Assembly (NCBI GenBank): GCA_030442055.1
Contig: JAUJEB010000001.1
Coordinates: 806,001 to 870,000 of the forward strand
Source: Agaribacillus aureus
Lineage (GTDB): Bacteria; Bacteroidota; Bacteroidia; Cytophagales; Cyclobacteriaceae
Direction of reading: 5' to 3'
Length of the DNA: 64,000 nucleotides
The notes beneath the pieces were generated by a model. It made no database searches and was not told the origin of the DNA. It worked only from the letters and a program-made list of their open reading frames with translations. Position 1 is the first letter of the stretch; each line of letters starts with the position of its first letter. A program made the translations under genes and the position numbers. Positions 8,219-17,494 of this stretch are shown piece by piece.

Positions 8219-9508
8219 TTAAGCTTCAAGTTCGGAGAAAAAATGCTGAATTTTGCCGTTGGCTTTTCTAGCTATTTTATCCACATAGTTGATCTCTATA
8301 TTCAATCCTGGTTCCAGGTACATGGCCATTTTTTGATGAATATCTTCAATTTCCTCTTTCGAAAGTTTTTCTGTGGCCACCACATCCAAAACAAACGTGT
8401 CAAGCCTGGTTTGCCTCACCACAAACTCGCGCAAGCATCCTGTGGACTCCAAAATGCTTCTGGAAACATAATAGAAAGTAAATCCGGCCGCCACCTTACC
8501 CGAGGGAAGCTTGACAAAATCATTGACCCTTCCATTAATCCTGCTAATGATTTTACGGCCATTGGCATTCACATCAAAATCGACCGAATCGCCAATACTA
8601 TATCTGATAAGTGGGAAGGCCTTGTTGAACAGTGACGTGCATAGCAAGCGCGTAGTGCCATCCGGCTCGGTCACATTTTCAAAAAAGGTAATTTCATCCG
8701 AGCAGATCATATCGCCACTTGGAAATTCAAAACCTAGTACACTTAATTCCGAAGATCCGTATTCTATGGCTACCTTGATGCCAAATGCCTCCGCTATTAA
8801 GGCTTTATCCTCATCGGTGCACAACTCTGAGGTAACAATACACACCTTCAGAGATGGGCAAATATCTTTTAAAACAATTCCTTTTTCCTTAAGAAATCTT
8901 GCAAAATAAGCGATGGAGCTAGTGTATCCGTAAATGTATTCGATTTTGTTTTGCCTAAAGGTATTCACAAAGCCCTCCAGTACTTTTTCGGATAAATCAA
9001 ATACCTGGAATCTGATCCTGTTGGACAGCCGGTCCTTTAATTTTTCAGCCAGATAAGATTTCTTGTTAAGTGGTATTCCATAAAACCGTACCTGCGAAGA
9101 GTTTAATCGGACCCCATGTTGACTAAAGCGGTGCTTGATCAAGGCCCAGGCCAGCGCATGTGAGAATTTGTCCTTCGCAAAGAAAAAAGGATGCCCCGAA
9201 GATCCCGAGGTATTTGACAGGTACACATTTTTTCGGTTGTAGCCCTCGGCCATCATTTCCTCAATAGGATTTTGAAGATCTCTTTTGTTAAGTACAGGAA
9301 GGTCTTCCCATTTTTGGGGTTTCGTCGAGCCAACTATTCCTTTGTAAAAGGGATTGTTATTGTAATGATGGTTGAATATCTCCCACTTCTTTTTTTCCTG
9401 CCATTCATACAAAGCCGGCGGTGAAAGGTCGATAATAGATTTCAAAAATTTTTCCGCCTTGCCTAACTTAAAGCCTTGAAGTTTTAACGTTAGCTCAAAT
9501 ATATTCAT
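8219..9508 (-). CDS. PaaK/CapK-like adenylate-forming ligase
   Basis: A 429-residue member of the phenylacetate-CoA ligase superfamily. The P-loop-like SNTSGSSGHPFFF lies near residue 98, EYGSSEL near 252 is the adenine-binding motif, and RYSIGDSVDF plus the GRVNDFVKLPSGK stretch match the ATP-binding C-terminal part. CapK-like members in capsule and exopolysaccharide clusters are thought to activate small carboxylic acids for decorating glycans. The stop of the upstream GT4 gene overlaps its start by 14 bp. The acyl substrate is unknown, but the adjacent formyltransferase-like protein could be its partner. Confidence 0.82.
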   Translation of the reverse strand: MNIFELTLKLQGFKLGKAEKFLKSIIDLSPPALYEWQEKKKWEIFNHHYNNNPFYKGIVGSTKPQKWEDLPVLNKRDLQNPIEEMMAEGYNRKNVYLSNTSGSSGHPFFFAKDKFSHALAWALIKHRFSQHGVRLNSSQVRFYGIPLNKKSYLAEKLKDRLSNRIRFQVFDLSEKVLEGFVNTFRQNKIEYIYGYTSSIAYFARFLKEKGIVLKDICPSLKVCIVTSELCTDEDKALIAEAFGIKVAIEYGSSELSVLGFEFPSGDMICSDEITFFENVTEPDGTTRLLCTSLFNKAFPLIRYSIGDSVDFDVNANGRKIISRINGRVNDFVKLPSGKVAAGFTFYYVSRSILESTGCLREFVVRQTRLDTFVLDVVATEKLSKEEIEDIHQKMAMYLEPGLNIEINYVDKIARKANGKIQHFFSELEA

Positions 9509-10550
9509 GTGATCCAGAAGCTTTTAACTTTTCTTTAAGCGCCATGCGACTTATCAATGCATCCCATTGCCCCCTAATGCGTTCCCAATCAAAAGATTTA
9601 CCTTTTTCAATGGCCGTCTTTGATATGCTTTCCGCCAGCTCAGCATCTTCCATCAGCCTTTTAATACAGGAGACCATGGCCTGATCATCATCCAGATCGA
9701 CCAGCATTCCATCTACCTGATCCTCAATCAAATAGGGCAATCCACCGGCGTTGGTTGACACCACCGGAAAACCCAGGCACATCGCCTCGATAATGCTTAC
9801 CGGCAAATTGTCAAAGTTGGTGGTATTTATAAATACATCGTACTCATCAGATAACTTTATCCACGCTTCCTTGCTTAGCCTACCTGTCAGTGTCAGCTTA
9901 TCACTTACACCCAGTGACGCTGCCAATTGTTCAACACTTGCCTTGCTTCCATCTTTATCGGGCCCTACCATGCACAATTCAATTTCAGGATAATCCCCGC
10001 TCAACGCTTTCAGTGCCTTGACTGCCATTTCGGGATTATAAATCTTATGGAGGGATCGTACATAAAGTAATTTCGGTCGCAATTTTCTTCTAACGGCAGA
10101 AGGGTAATTTTCAGTATCAATATAATTCGGAATATATTCCACCTCATAGCCCTGTTTCCGGAAGGCATCCATCAGGTAATGTGACGGGGAAATGTTTATG
10201 GCCGCTTTTGAAAAAACCATCCGGCAAAGTCCGGGAGAATTTTTCAGCCGGTCGGGCAGTCCTCCACCATGCAAAATGGGGACATAAGGTAATTTAAAAA
10301 GCTGGCATGTCAAGGCCGCTACGAGTGTATAATAGAAGTTGCTGGTGCTATAGGTATCTATAAAAACCAGGCTTATCTTGCGCCTGTTTCTTATAATGGC
10401 AAAGACAGCATCAAAAAACCTGATGATCTTATTTTTTTTGTCGGAAACCAACAGGGTATCAAATTGCTCTTGAAGTTTAGCGCCCAGGGTTTCTACATTT
10501 GTAGGCGTAACACCATGCTTGCTAAGCTTGTTCCCGATGTAAAGAATCAT
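9495..10550 (-). CDS. GT4 glycosyltransferase
   Basis: A 351-residue GT-B fold enzyme. The N-terminal half carries a PILHGGGLPDRL acceptor-side motif; the C-terminal half has LTGRLSKEAWIKL and the retaining-GT4 motif FDNLPVSIIEAMCLGFPVVST, with the E-x7-E-type acidic pair only partly kept (the first Glu is Asp). It overlaps the polymerase gene upstream by 29 bp and the PaaK-like gene downstream by 14 bp, so it belongs to one tightly packed transcript. It should add one sugar to the growing lipid-linked unit in the cytoplasm. Confidence 0.88.
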   Translation of the reverse strand: MILYIGNKLSKHGVTPTNVETLGAKLQEQFDTLLVSDKKNKIIRFFDAVFAIIRNRRKISLVFIDTYSTSNFYYTLVAALTCQLFKLPYVPILHGGGLPDRLKNSPGLCRMVFSKAAINISPSHYLMDAFRKQGYEVEYIPNYIDTENYPSAVRRKLRPKLLYVRSLHKIYNPEMAVKALKALSGDYPEIELCMVGPDKDGSKASVEQLAASLGVSDKLTLTGRLSKEAWIKLSDEYDVFINTTNFDNLPVSIIEAMCLGFPVVSTNAGGLPYLIEDQVDGMLVDLDDDQAMVSCIKRLMEDAELAESISKTAIEKGKSFDWERIRGQWDALISRMALKEKLKASGSHEYI

Positions 10551-11877
10551 CCGTCGAGGGTAATAAATGAATAAAAATCAGACCGTAAAGAAATCCGGGC
10601 ATCGCCAACCTCATGGCGCCGTGTGTCATGGTCAGAAAGCACAGTATGGTAAATGCCGCCACCAAAGGTTTGGTTAGATCATTGGCCGACCAGTAGTAGA
10701 TAGGCGGACTGGCGATAATTATTATTAAGGCTAAAAGCCCATAGATCCCGTGTTCTGCCAGCAATCTGCTAAACTCGGTATGGGAAGCCTGGTATTTTTT
10801 TCCTTGTTTCAGCCGGAAATGTTTTCCCATACCCACACCTGCACCCAGCACGGGATACTCTCCAAAAGCCTCTAATTCCGACATAAGTATTTTTAACCTT
10901 CCGGTTGTAAAATCTCTTTTCTTTCCTTTGGTTGACGATTCATTGGCATAACGTCTTTTCAAAAAACCACCGGTCAGGCTATCGGTGTAACTAAATACGG
11001 CTGTTCCCGCTATCAGCGCAAGTATGCCGGTTACAAAAAGCCTTTTAATCAGCTGCGGATTGTTGGCCTTGATGGCAAAAATAAAAATGGCTACAAAAAG
11101 AGCCCCAACCGCTGCGATGATACCTCCCCTGGAAAATGTCAGCAGGCCGCGTATGCCGAAAATAGCAATTATCCCTATATCCAGTGCTCTGTAACCCGTG
11201 ATTTTAAAATCCATAAATATCGACAGGCCCACAATAAATATACCCAGACCCAACATCGTGGAAACCTGGTTGGCACCAAATCCGCCGGAAAGTTTTGCGC
11301 TGGAATTAAGGGTAAAGGTGACCTCACTTAGGTCCGGCGTTTTGAAGAAAAGCACAATTGCCGTAGCAAAAATTGGTAATACAAAGTATACCAGCAATTT
11401 ATTCAGCTGTTCCTTGGAAAATTCCCTTTTGTAGAAATATACGCCCGCAGCCACCAGGCTCAATGGACCGGATAAGTTAAATAAAATGTCCTTCCGGGCC
11501 GCTGTTACGGTCTCGAATTCGACCACCGTAAGTGCCGGTAGCAGCAGCAGAAAAAACACCAGAAAATGCCTGGGAAACTTAAATGGGCGATCTTCCGCCA
11601 ATAATCCGGCTACCAGTAATATGATGACACCATACTTCCCGCTTTCATAGGTCAGACTGCCCTTGTTCATCCGGAGCAATATCTCTATGCCCACCCAGTA
11701 TGCGGAAAAATAAGCCGCTTCGTTGTTGACGTTATTATTTTTTAGAATGAAGTAAAGGCCTACAATCATCACCCCCATACCCCACGCCATACAAAAGAGG
11801 GAAGATTGTATTGAAAGGTATCCCATTACCGCGTGCAGGGCAATGATCACTATGATATGGGATTTTTCTTCTTTCAT
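10522..11877 (-). CDS. O-antigen ligase / polymerase (Wzy/WaaL family)
   Basis: About 451 residues with ten or more membrane helices. The large periplasmic loop contains the ligase/polymerase-family pattern GAGVGMGKHFR followed by ASHTEFSRLLAEHGIYG, the conserved H-x-E..L-x-E-x-G block of Wzy_C proteins. It should polymerise repeat units or ligate the glycan to an acceptor in the periplasm. The ORF is open from an ATG at 11898, but the seven extra residues (MKINYEH) are encoded by the leader element and recur before the unrelated wecE gene, so the start is placed at 11877. Confidence 0.85.
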   Translation of the reverse strand: MKEEKSHIIVIIALHAVMGYLSIQSSLFCMAWGMGVMIVGLYFILKNNNVNNEAAYFSAYWVGIEILLRMNKGSLTYESGKYGVIILLVAGLLAEDRPFKFPRHFLVFFLLLLPALTVVEFETVTAARKDILFNLSGPLSLVAAGVYFYKREFSKEQLNKLLVYFVLPIFATAIVLFFKTPDLSEVTFTLNSSAKLSGGFGANQVSTMLGLGIFIVGLSIFMDFKITGYRALDIGIIAIFGIRGLLTFSRGGIIAAVGALFVAIFIFAIKANNPQLIKRLFVTGILALIAGTAVFSYTDSLTGGFLKRRYANESSTKGKKRDFTTGRLKILMSELEAFGEYPVLGAGVGMGKHFRLKQGKKYQASHTEFSRLLAEHGIYGLLALIIIIASPPIYYWSANDLTKPLVAAFTILCFLTMTHGAMRLAMPGFLYGLIFIHLLPSTDDSLHREQA

Positions 11878-11965
11878 GTGTTCATAATTGATTTTCATTG
11901 GTCACATGGAACCGCGCATATTAAAACATTCCCTTGTGTGTCGATTAAGTCATGCTTGGTTTCAT
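11875..11965 (-). repeat. polysaccharide-cluster leader element, copy B1
   Basis: A 91-bp copy. On the minus strand it opens ATGAAACCAAGCATGACTTA and closes with GGTTCCATGTGACC, then AATTATGAACACATG, whose last ATG is the start of the polymerase gene. It is almost identical along its whole length to copy C at 18619-18710, including the central CGACACACAAGGGAATG. CATGTG/CACATG can form a 6-bp stem over the start codon. Confidence 0.85.
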
Positions 11966-12024
11966 GTGTTTATAACTTATTTTCATTGGCCACATGGAAC
12001 CTCAAATAACTATGTCGGTTTCAT
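11963..12024 (-). repeat. polysaccharide-cluster leader element, copy B2 (tandem, no gene)
   Basis: A 62-bp copy directly upstream of B1, sharing the ATG at the junction, so that the terminal ATGAAA of B2 is also the first bases of B1. It opens ATGAAACCGACATAG and closes GGTTCCATGTGGCC, then AGTTATAAACACATG. Its final ATG opens only a few codons (KPSMT, then stop) inside B1. It therefore looks like a leader whose gene is missing. Confidence 0.8.
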
Positions 12025-12135
12025 ATGGTACAATATTCAAAATTATTTAAAAATAATTTTGCTTAAACTTACCGAATAAATTACACCTTCAAAATTAATA
12101 AAAATTGTAAGGGGTAATAACATTACCAGCCATAA

Positions 12136-13290
12136 TTAGTCCAACCCACTTAAAATATCCTTGCTGATCCGTTCATTATAGTATTCATAGGTAAAATTAT
12201 CAGTGATTTCATTGACACTCCGTGACATAGCTTTCAGCTCATCCCTGTGACTGAGCATCCATGATAAGTGCTCTTTTATCTCCGCCGGTGAAATATCCTG
12301 TAATAACAAGCCATTTTTGAAGTGTAGAATATATTGACCAATGCAGGACAAATCCGACACTACCGGCACGCAACCAAAAGCGGCTGATTCTGCCAGCACC
12401 TTTGGAAATCCTTCCGATAAGGAAGGCAAACAAAAAATGTGTGACTTGCTATATATTTCGTTTAAGGCATCCCTTTTAAGCGGTCCGGTGAACACGTAAT
12501 CAATCTGTAGCATCTCTGCAGCCAATTGCTCGAAATCCGCTTTTTTTACCCCGCCACCTACCATGTAAGCAGTTCCAATGCCATCACCCTTCCTGAATTG
12601 TGCCAGCGCTTCCAGCAGCCGGTCGAAACCTTTCCTCTCCTCAATTCTTCCGACAAACAATAAATTCAAATCTCCTGAAAAAGACTTGGTGGCAGCTATT
12701 TCTTTCGCCTTTTGTAACTCGGCATTTGTAAAGCAGGGGTTTTCAAAGCTCACCAAATGTTTTTCCTGGTTTGGCCAGCGGCCGTTAATAGTGCCCACCA
12801 CTTTTGTGTTTTTCTTTAAATAATTCTTCTGCATTTTATAAGAGAAAGGTGGGTTTTCCAGGTCCCAGTTGCCGGCATATTTGTACCAGTAAACCGGCCT
12901 GGTGACGATATGAGCAATAATCAATGTGAAAAATGCAGGGATGGAAGGTCCTCGTGCATGTACAACATCACATTTTCTGATTTGCCTGTAAACGCGATAA
13001 AAGTAGGCGGGTATTTTCCAGAGAATTTTCAATTTATCCATTAACCCCTTACCGCCAATGTTGTTTAGAAAAACAAATTTCACCTGGGCGTGCTTCAGTG
13101 CCACGGCACTGTCCTGGATCTTATCATTATCATGCCGAAAACCGATCCAGGTGATCTTATCGAAAAGCGGATAAAAGTTATCAATTTCTCTTATGACCGG
13201 TTCAAAAGCCAGGTTCCTACCGTCAACACGCCACATTGGCGTATCGGATACGATCAAGAGGTCAGGCTTTTTTCGTAGATTTTCATGCAT
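12136..13290 (-). CDS. GT4 glycosyltransferase
   Basis: A 384-residue GT-B protein. GRIEERKGFDRLLEAL (about residue 218) is the typical start of the donor-binding domain, and SLSEGFPKVLAESAAFGCVPVVSD carries the E-x7-E motif of retaining GT4 enzymes. VVHARGPSIPAFFT near residue 108 lies in the acceptor domain. The 5' end overlaps the preceding GT4 gene by 37 bp, and the stop lies about 110 bp before the tandem leader elements. No start nearer the neighbour's stop keeps the N-terminal strand LLIVSDTP, so the long start stands. Confidence 0.88.
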   Translation of the reverse strand: MHENLRKKPDLLIVSDTPMWRVDGRNLAFEPVIREIDNFYPLFDKITWIGFRHDNDKIQDSAVALKHAQVKFVFLNNIGGKGLMDKLKILWKIPAYFYRVYRQIRKCDVVHARGPSIPAFFTLIIAHIVTRPVYWYKYAGNWDLENPPFSYKMQKNYLKKNTKVVGTINGRWPNQEKHLVSFENPCFTNAELQKAKEIAATKSFSGDLNLLFVGRIEERKGFDRLLEALAQFRKGDGIGTAYMVGGGVKKADFEQLAAEMLQIDYVFTGPLKRDALNEIYSKSHIFCLPSLSEGFPKVLAESAAFGCVPVVSDLSCIGQYILHFKNGLLLQDISPAEIKEHLSWMLSHRDELKAMSRSVNEITDNFTYEYYNERISKDILSGLD

Positions 13291-14333
13291 TTTTGAAAAT
13301 AGTTTTCCGCTGAATAATGCTTTCGATACAAGTCAATCAAATGATGGTAAGTTTTCCTGGATAACAGTTGCTCAACACGCTTTACCCAGGCCTCAACCTC
13401 AAAGTCATCCATAATAAAATCCGGGACCTCCTCCTGCAACTGGCTAATTACTTCTCCGGTCCGGAAACTGATGAATGGCAATTCCTGGCAGAGGTATTCA
13501 ATTAATACCAGCGGGCCTGTTTCGGACTTTGCCGTGTGCAGGGCCAGATCATATTTATGCAGCTCCGGTTGTATGTCTACACAGTCATGAACAAAACTCA
13601 CCTTATCCGATAGACCCAACTCCCCGATCATTCCCTTTAACCGATCATAATAGTCGTGATCTACTATTTGGCCATAAACCGTTAGTGTCACTGCCCTGTC
13701 GGCGGACAGGCGATCAGCGACCTCTATGGCAAATTCAATATTTTTCTCCTTCCTGATATTAGATACCACCACAAGCTTCACCCCGGTTTTGTCTTCCTCA
13801 GGCCTGGGGGGTAATTCTTTTCTGATAATAATATTGGACAGATAAAAGACCTTACTTTCAGGCATTCCAACCTTATCCCTCGCCCAATCTGCCAATTGGG
13901 TACTCACCCCTATATAAGCGACTTTTTTCAATGCCAGCTTTAACGCCCTTGAAACAGATTGATCTACATTTATTTTCCCATAATGGTCATGAAAAATAAT
14001 CCTGGCACTGAACGGAAATAAAAACCTGACAAGCCAAACGTATTTTAAATTGTGCCGCATGTGTACATGCACAACATCATGTCTTTTTGCCTCCCTGCTT
14101 AATTTCCGCATGTGGCCGATGCTAAACCTCCCTGTCCGGTTGAGGTCTATTTTCGGAATTTCATTTTCCAGGTCATTGCGAAGGTCTCCATGATTCAAAA
14201 TGGCTAATGTTGTCACCACCTGGCCATTCCGAAAAAGAACGTTAGCCAGATCAACCATCACCCTTTCCGCACCGCCGGCGTCGAGGCGATCAATTACCTG
14301 TAAAATTTTAAAGGGGGGGGTTAATTGAGCCAT
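13254..14333 (-). CDS. GT4 glycosyltransferase with a poly-C tract in codons 5-7
   Basis: A 359-residue GT-B enzyme. The N-terminus QVIDRLDAGGAERVMVDLANVL is the classical GT4 glycine-rich acceptor-domain start; VVSNIRKEKNIEFAIEVADRL opens the donor domain, and SETGPLVLIEYLCQELPFI holds the E-x7-E-type motif. The gene overlaps the GT2 gene upstream by 13 bp. The codons just after the start include eight consecutive C residues (minus strand), so slippage there would put nearly the entire protein out of frame. The family is certain; donor and acceptor are not known. Confidence 0.9.
   Translation of the reverse strand: MAQLTPPFKILQVIDRLDAGGAERVMVDLANVLFRNGQVVTTLAILNHGDLRNDLENEIPKIDLNRTGRFSIGHMRKLSREAKRHDVVHVHMRHNLKYVWLVRFLFPFSARIIFHDHYGKINVDQSVSRALKLALKKVAYIGVSTQLADWARDKVGMPESKVFYLSNIIIRKELPPRPEEDKTGVKLVVVSNIRKEKNIEFAIEVADRLSADRAVTLTVYGQIVDHDYYDRLKGMIGELGLSDKVSFVHDCVDIQPELHKYDLALHTAKSETGPLVLIEYLCQELPFISFRTGEVISQLQEEVPDFIMDDFEVEAWVKRVEQLLSRKTYHHLIDLYRKHYSAENYFQKCMKIYEKSLTS
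14313..14320 (-). repeat. C8 homopolymer within the first codons of a glycosyltransferase gene
   Basis: Eight G residues on the plus strand (C8 in the coding strand) lie 13 bp inside the GT4 gene that starts at 14333, encoding the Thr-Pro-Pro stretch at residues 5-7. It is the longest G/C homopolymer I noticed in the window, and its position is typical of slippage-prone contingency tracts. Confidence 0.75.
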
Positions 14334-15682
14334 TCAATTTTATCTCCTTCAAACATCATTTTGGATGATAATTTCCATGCTTTATTTACCTGAAATAAAA
14401 CCAGAGGAAAAATAAAGATACTGATAAATGCTCCCAATAGCAGCATAAGCTTACTTCGCTTGAATTTATAGGGCATAATAGAAGGAGGTACGGAATTTAA
14501 CAGGGAATAAATAGCCAGTTTCTTGCCAAAATATTTTCTAAATAAAAATAATACACTAGGTATAGGTCTGGGAGCCAGCAGTTTCTTAGGCCTGAAACCG
14601 TCCCAGCTACCCATTTGCCTTAAGCCTCCGCTTGACACTTTCAAATGTATTCTCTTTCCGTAAGGATTTGAGATACTAAGAAAGCCACTCAGATAAGCCC
14701 GTAAGCCAAATTCACCATCTCCCATCCGTTGCCCGTCATACTGGCGGTCAAACAAGCCAACCTTTTCGAATACTGCTCTTTTGATCAACGCATTGCCGGA
14801 GTCAAATTGGTCGGCCCATCTGAAAAAGCTATAGTTTTCGGGAATCGCCGCGCCGACCGTCGAAAGCGATACGCCAGCAGAAATGTCTGCGTTAAAGTAT
14901 TCAAGCGTTTTTAGATGCTCGGCGGTCCAGTCGGGGTCTACCCGGGAGTCGTCATCAAACATCAAAATATACGCACCGCCCGATTGCTGGATAGCCCTGT
15001 TTCTGGCCAGCCATTGTCCTTTTTGATCCTGAAATATTAACTTGAGCGGCAGTTGCGGAAATTGATCGTAAAATGCTTTATCGGGATTATCGGTTTGATC
15101 GATAACAATAATTTCGTAGGGTGGAATGGTTTGATTTCCCAAATCCAGCAATGCATCTTTCAGATATTTATACCTGTTTAGGGTGGGTAGAATGATGCTC
15201 ACCGATGGGTTTTCTTTTAAAATCCGGGCATCGTATGAAGCATAAGCCTCATGTTTATGAAAGGGTGCAAATAAATTGGTTCTCCCGGTTTTAGTCCCCC
15301 TGAAAAATGCCGGCAACTCCTTGAAGGGATTGTGAAAGGTGATCAATCTTATCATTAAAATATAGATTGACCAGGCCGGGTTAAAGTACTTTCTTACAAA
15401 TCTATAATTGTCGGCAAGACTTGGTTTTTCTGTAAGCTTGTCTACACTCAGCGCCTTTTTTTGGTCGTGAGATATAATCCCCCGGTTCCAGGCCTGGTAG
15501 GAGGCATCCAGCAACGCCGCGCCTTTGCTATCAAAAGAATGATCGTATATGGCGATCTGCTTTTCATTTTCCTCCAGTTGATCATAATCGAGCCAATAGG
15601 GTGTTTTTCCGGCTTCCGGCTTTAAATTAAAATACCAGGTGGGCTTTATGTACCTGGTGAAATGAAAATATTCAAGTAGCAT
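14321..15682 (-). CDS. GT2 glycosyltransferase with a long N-terminal extension
   Basis: A 453-residue protein. A GT-A domain begins near residue 159 with SIILPTLNRYKYLKDAL, then VIDQTDNPDKA, QWLARNRAIQQSGGAYI and the metal-binding FDDDSRVDPDW, with RMGDGEFGLRAY as the ED-like motif. The first 155 residues do not resemble a GT-A domain and I do not recognise them; they contain aromatic-rich segments and one hydrophobic patch. A hydrophobic helix near the C-terminus (about 410-430) may anchor it in the membrane. The start follows a 129 bp gap after the GT-C-like gene, the only sizeable gap in this part of the cluster. Confidence 0.85.
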   Translation of the reverse strand: MLLEYFHFTRYIKPTWYFNLKPEAGKTPYWLDYDQLEENEKQIAIYDHSFDSKGAALLDASYQAWNRGIISHDQKKALSVDKLTEKPSLADNYRFVRKYFNPAWSIYILMIRLITFHNPFKELPAFFRGTKTGRTNLFAPFHKHEAYASYDARILKENPSVSIILPTLNRYKYLKDALLDLGNQTIPPYEIIVIDQTDNPDKAFYDQFPQLPLKLIFQDQKGQWLARNRAIQQSGGAYILMFDDDSRVDPDWTAEHLKTLEYFNADISAGVSLSTVGAAIPENYSFFRWADQFDSGNALIKRAVFEKVGLFDRQYDGQRMGDGEFGLRAYLSGFLSISNPYGKRIHLKVSSGGLRQMGSWDGFRPKKLLAPRPIPSVLFLFRKYFGKKLAIYSLLNSVPPSIMPYKFKRSKLMLLLGAFISIFIFPLVLFQVNKAWKLSSKMMFEGDKIEWLN

Positions 15683-15811
15683 ATAAATGACAATAACTAT
15701 CTGGCCATAACAAACCAGCCAAAATTAGGATATTATACAATTTAAAGAAAATATATTACGCTACATGTAAGGATAAAGATGTTATTCCATAAATTATTGA
15801 AACCATGGAAG

Positions 15812-17494
15812 TTAATTTGAACCTGTCAGGTCTATCCTGGCGGAGAAGGGCCCCAGGATCTGTACATGGTCGGGGTAGGTTGTTTTTAAGTTGATGATGT
15901 CTGAACTGGACAAAAACCAACAAACGAATCTTTGGTGGTGAATAGCATGACTAATGGCCAATAAAGTGGGTTCATCATACAATTCAGGTGCTTTAATATG
16001 AAATATTTTAACAGTTTCAGCTTTCTTCTCCAAAGTTCTGACTTTGTATCGGCCTTCTTTGAACATGGGATTTTTTTCGGAGTAGCCATCCCGCAATAAA
16101 TTGACCAGCAGCAAACTGTAATCATTATTCTGCAGAATGGGCAGGTTTTCTTTTCTTGCCAGGTCTAGAATACGGTCTCTTTCGGCATTCGAATGTTTAA
16201 GCAACGCCCGCCACGCACCACCCAGTAAAACGCCGCCGTAACCCCATACAGGGCGTGGCCCCTCCGGTGTGGGAATGGCAAAGCCACCGTCAATACCCAG
16301 TTTAATACTGCGAAAACCTATTCTCTTATCAAGTCCCGCATTATTGTCGCTGCCCTTATTTCCTTTATAGCTAACCTCAAAACCCGGCCCCCAGGAAGTG
16401 TTGGGACTATGAATTTTTATACCTATAAGCCAGGGAAGCGCCAAAGCCGTCACAAAAACAATGCTTGCCACCGAAATCCTTCTATGGAATAACTTAACCT
16501 GATACCGGTTACTATCCAGGAAAAAATCAACCCCAAAGTACGCGATGAAAAACAATCCGGGAAATGCCATGATCAGTCCTTTGGGCAGCAATGAAAATCC
16601 AAAATACAGTTTTGGTAAAAATCCAGACAAGCCCAGGAGTATAAAAGACCATTGCCGGTCAATCACCAGTCTGATAAATCCGGCTACCAGACACAGCACA
16701 AAGGCCGGTGTAAACAGTGAAATGGCCACTCCGGCCTGTTGAAAATAACTTACTTGCTTATTCCCTAAGTAGGCTTTGGCCCACTGAATTATCCCCATAA
16801 TTCTATTGGGAGCATAACCCGACAGGTAGATAAAAAAAACGACAGCTATAATTGCCAGAACCGACCAGCTACCTAATTTCAAAAGGTTCCTGTAATTCCA
16901 TGATGGTTTCCCCCAAACAATAAAAAAGATATCAACAAATATCACAATACCGTATACTGCCACATCCCATCGAAAAGAAGCTCCCAAACCGTACAAAAGA
17001 AAAGCACCAGCAAACCAGCCAACATGCCGCCTCTCCTTTTCAAAAAACCGCCTGGCCATTAAATGACCGGCCAGCATGAAAGACATAGCCAGTGTAGCAG
17101 GCGTGTAGATTAATCCAAAAAACAATAGTTCCGGCACCATCAAGGGCAACAATGGTATAAAAACGAGAAAGTTTTTATGAAAGCCTGAAGGAAGCCACTG
17201 CGCTATCAGCTTTAATGTCAGTATGACAAAAAATATCGCCGACAAAGCTGACAGGCCAATAGCCATCAACCTGAGTAACGGTTCCCCTGTTGGGAAAATT
17301 CCCAGTAATACGTCCATCATGCCGTGATAGGGGCTATAGGGTTGCTGGAAGTCAGGGTTTCTTCCCAGGGCATGATAAGCTACCGTAGCCGCATCATCAC
17401 CTTCCGCATAAAGAAAAGTCAGCGCGCATGCATAGACAAGTGCAAAGATTGCCGTGACGGACAAATAGGGGTATCTATGAATCAGCTTTAGCAT
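15812..17494 (-). CDS. polytopic membrane protein, probable GT-C glycosyltransferase
   Basis: A 560-residue protein with roughly ten hydrophobic helices in the first 370 residues, then a soluble C-terminal domain of about 190 residues. Directly after the first helix comes YAEGDDAATVAYHALGR, an acidic loop placed where GT-C enzymes have their catalytic aspartate. Together with the GT39-like protein at 4098-5471 it would consume polyprenyl-phosphate sugars in the periplasm. I cannot assign a defined family, and a role as a structural or transport membrane protein is possible. Its start overlaps the end of wecE by 7 bp. Confidence 0.65.
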   Translation of the reverse strand: MLKLIHRYPYLSVTAIFALVYACALTFLYAEGDDAATVAYHALGRNPDFQQPYSPYHGMMDVLLGIFPTGEPLLRLMAIGLSALSAIFFVILTLKLIAQWLPSGFHKNFLVFIPLLPLMVPELLFFGLIYTPATLAMSFMLAGHLMARRFFEKERRHVGWFAGAFLLYGLGASFRWDVAVYGIVIFVDIFFIVWGKPSWNYRNLLKLGSWSVLAIIAVVFFIYLSGYAPNRIMGIIQWAKAYLGNKQVSYFQQAGVAISLFTPAFVLCLVAGFIRLVIDRQWSFILLGLSGFLPKLYFGFSLLPKGLIMAFPGLFFIAYFGVDFFLDSNRYQVKLFHRRISVASIVFVTALALPWLIGIKIHSPNTSWGPGFEVSYKGNKGSDNNAGLDKRIGFRSIKLGIDGGFAIPTPEGPRPVWGYGGVLLGGAWRALLKHSNAERDRILDLARKENLPILQNNDYSLLLVNLLRDGYSEKNPMFKEGRYKVRTLEKKAETVKIFHIKAPELYDEPTLLAISHAIHHQRFVCWFLSSSDIINLKTTYPDHVQILGPFSARIDLTGSN

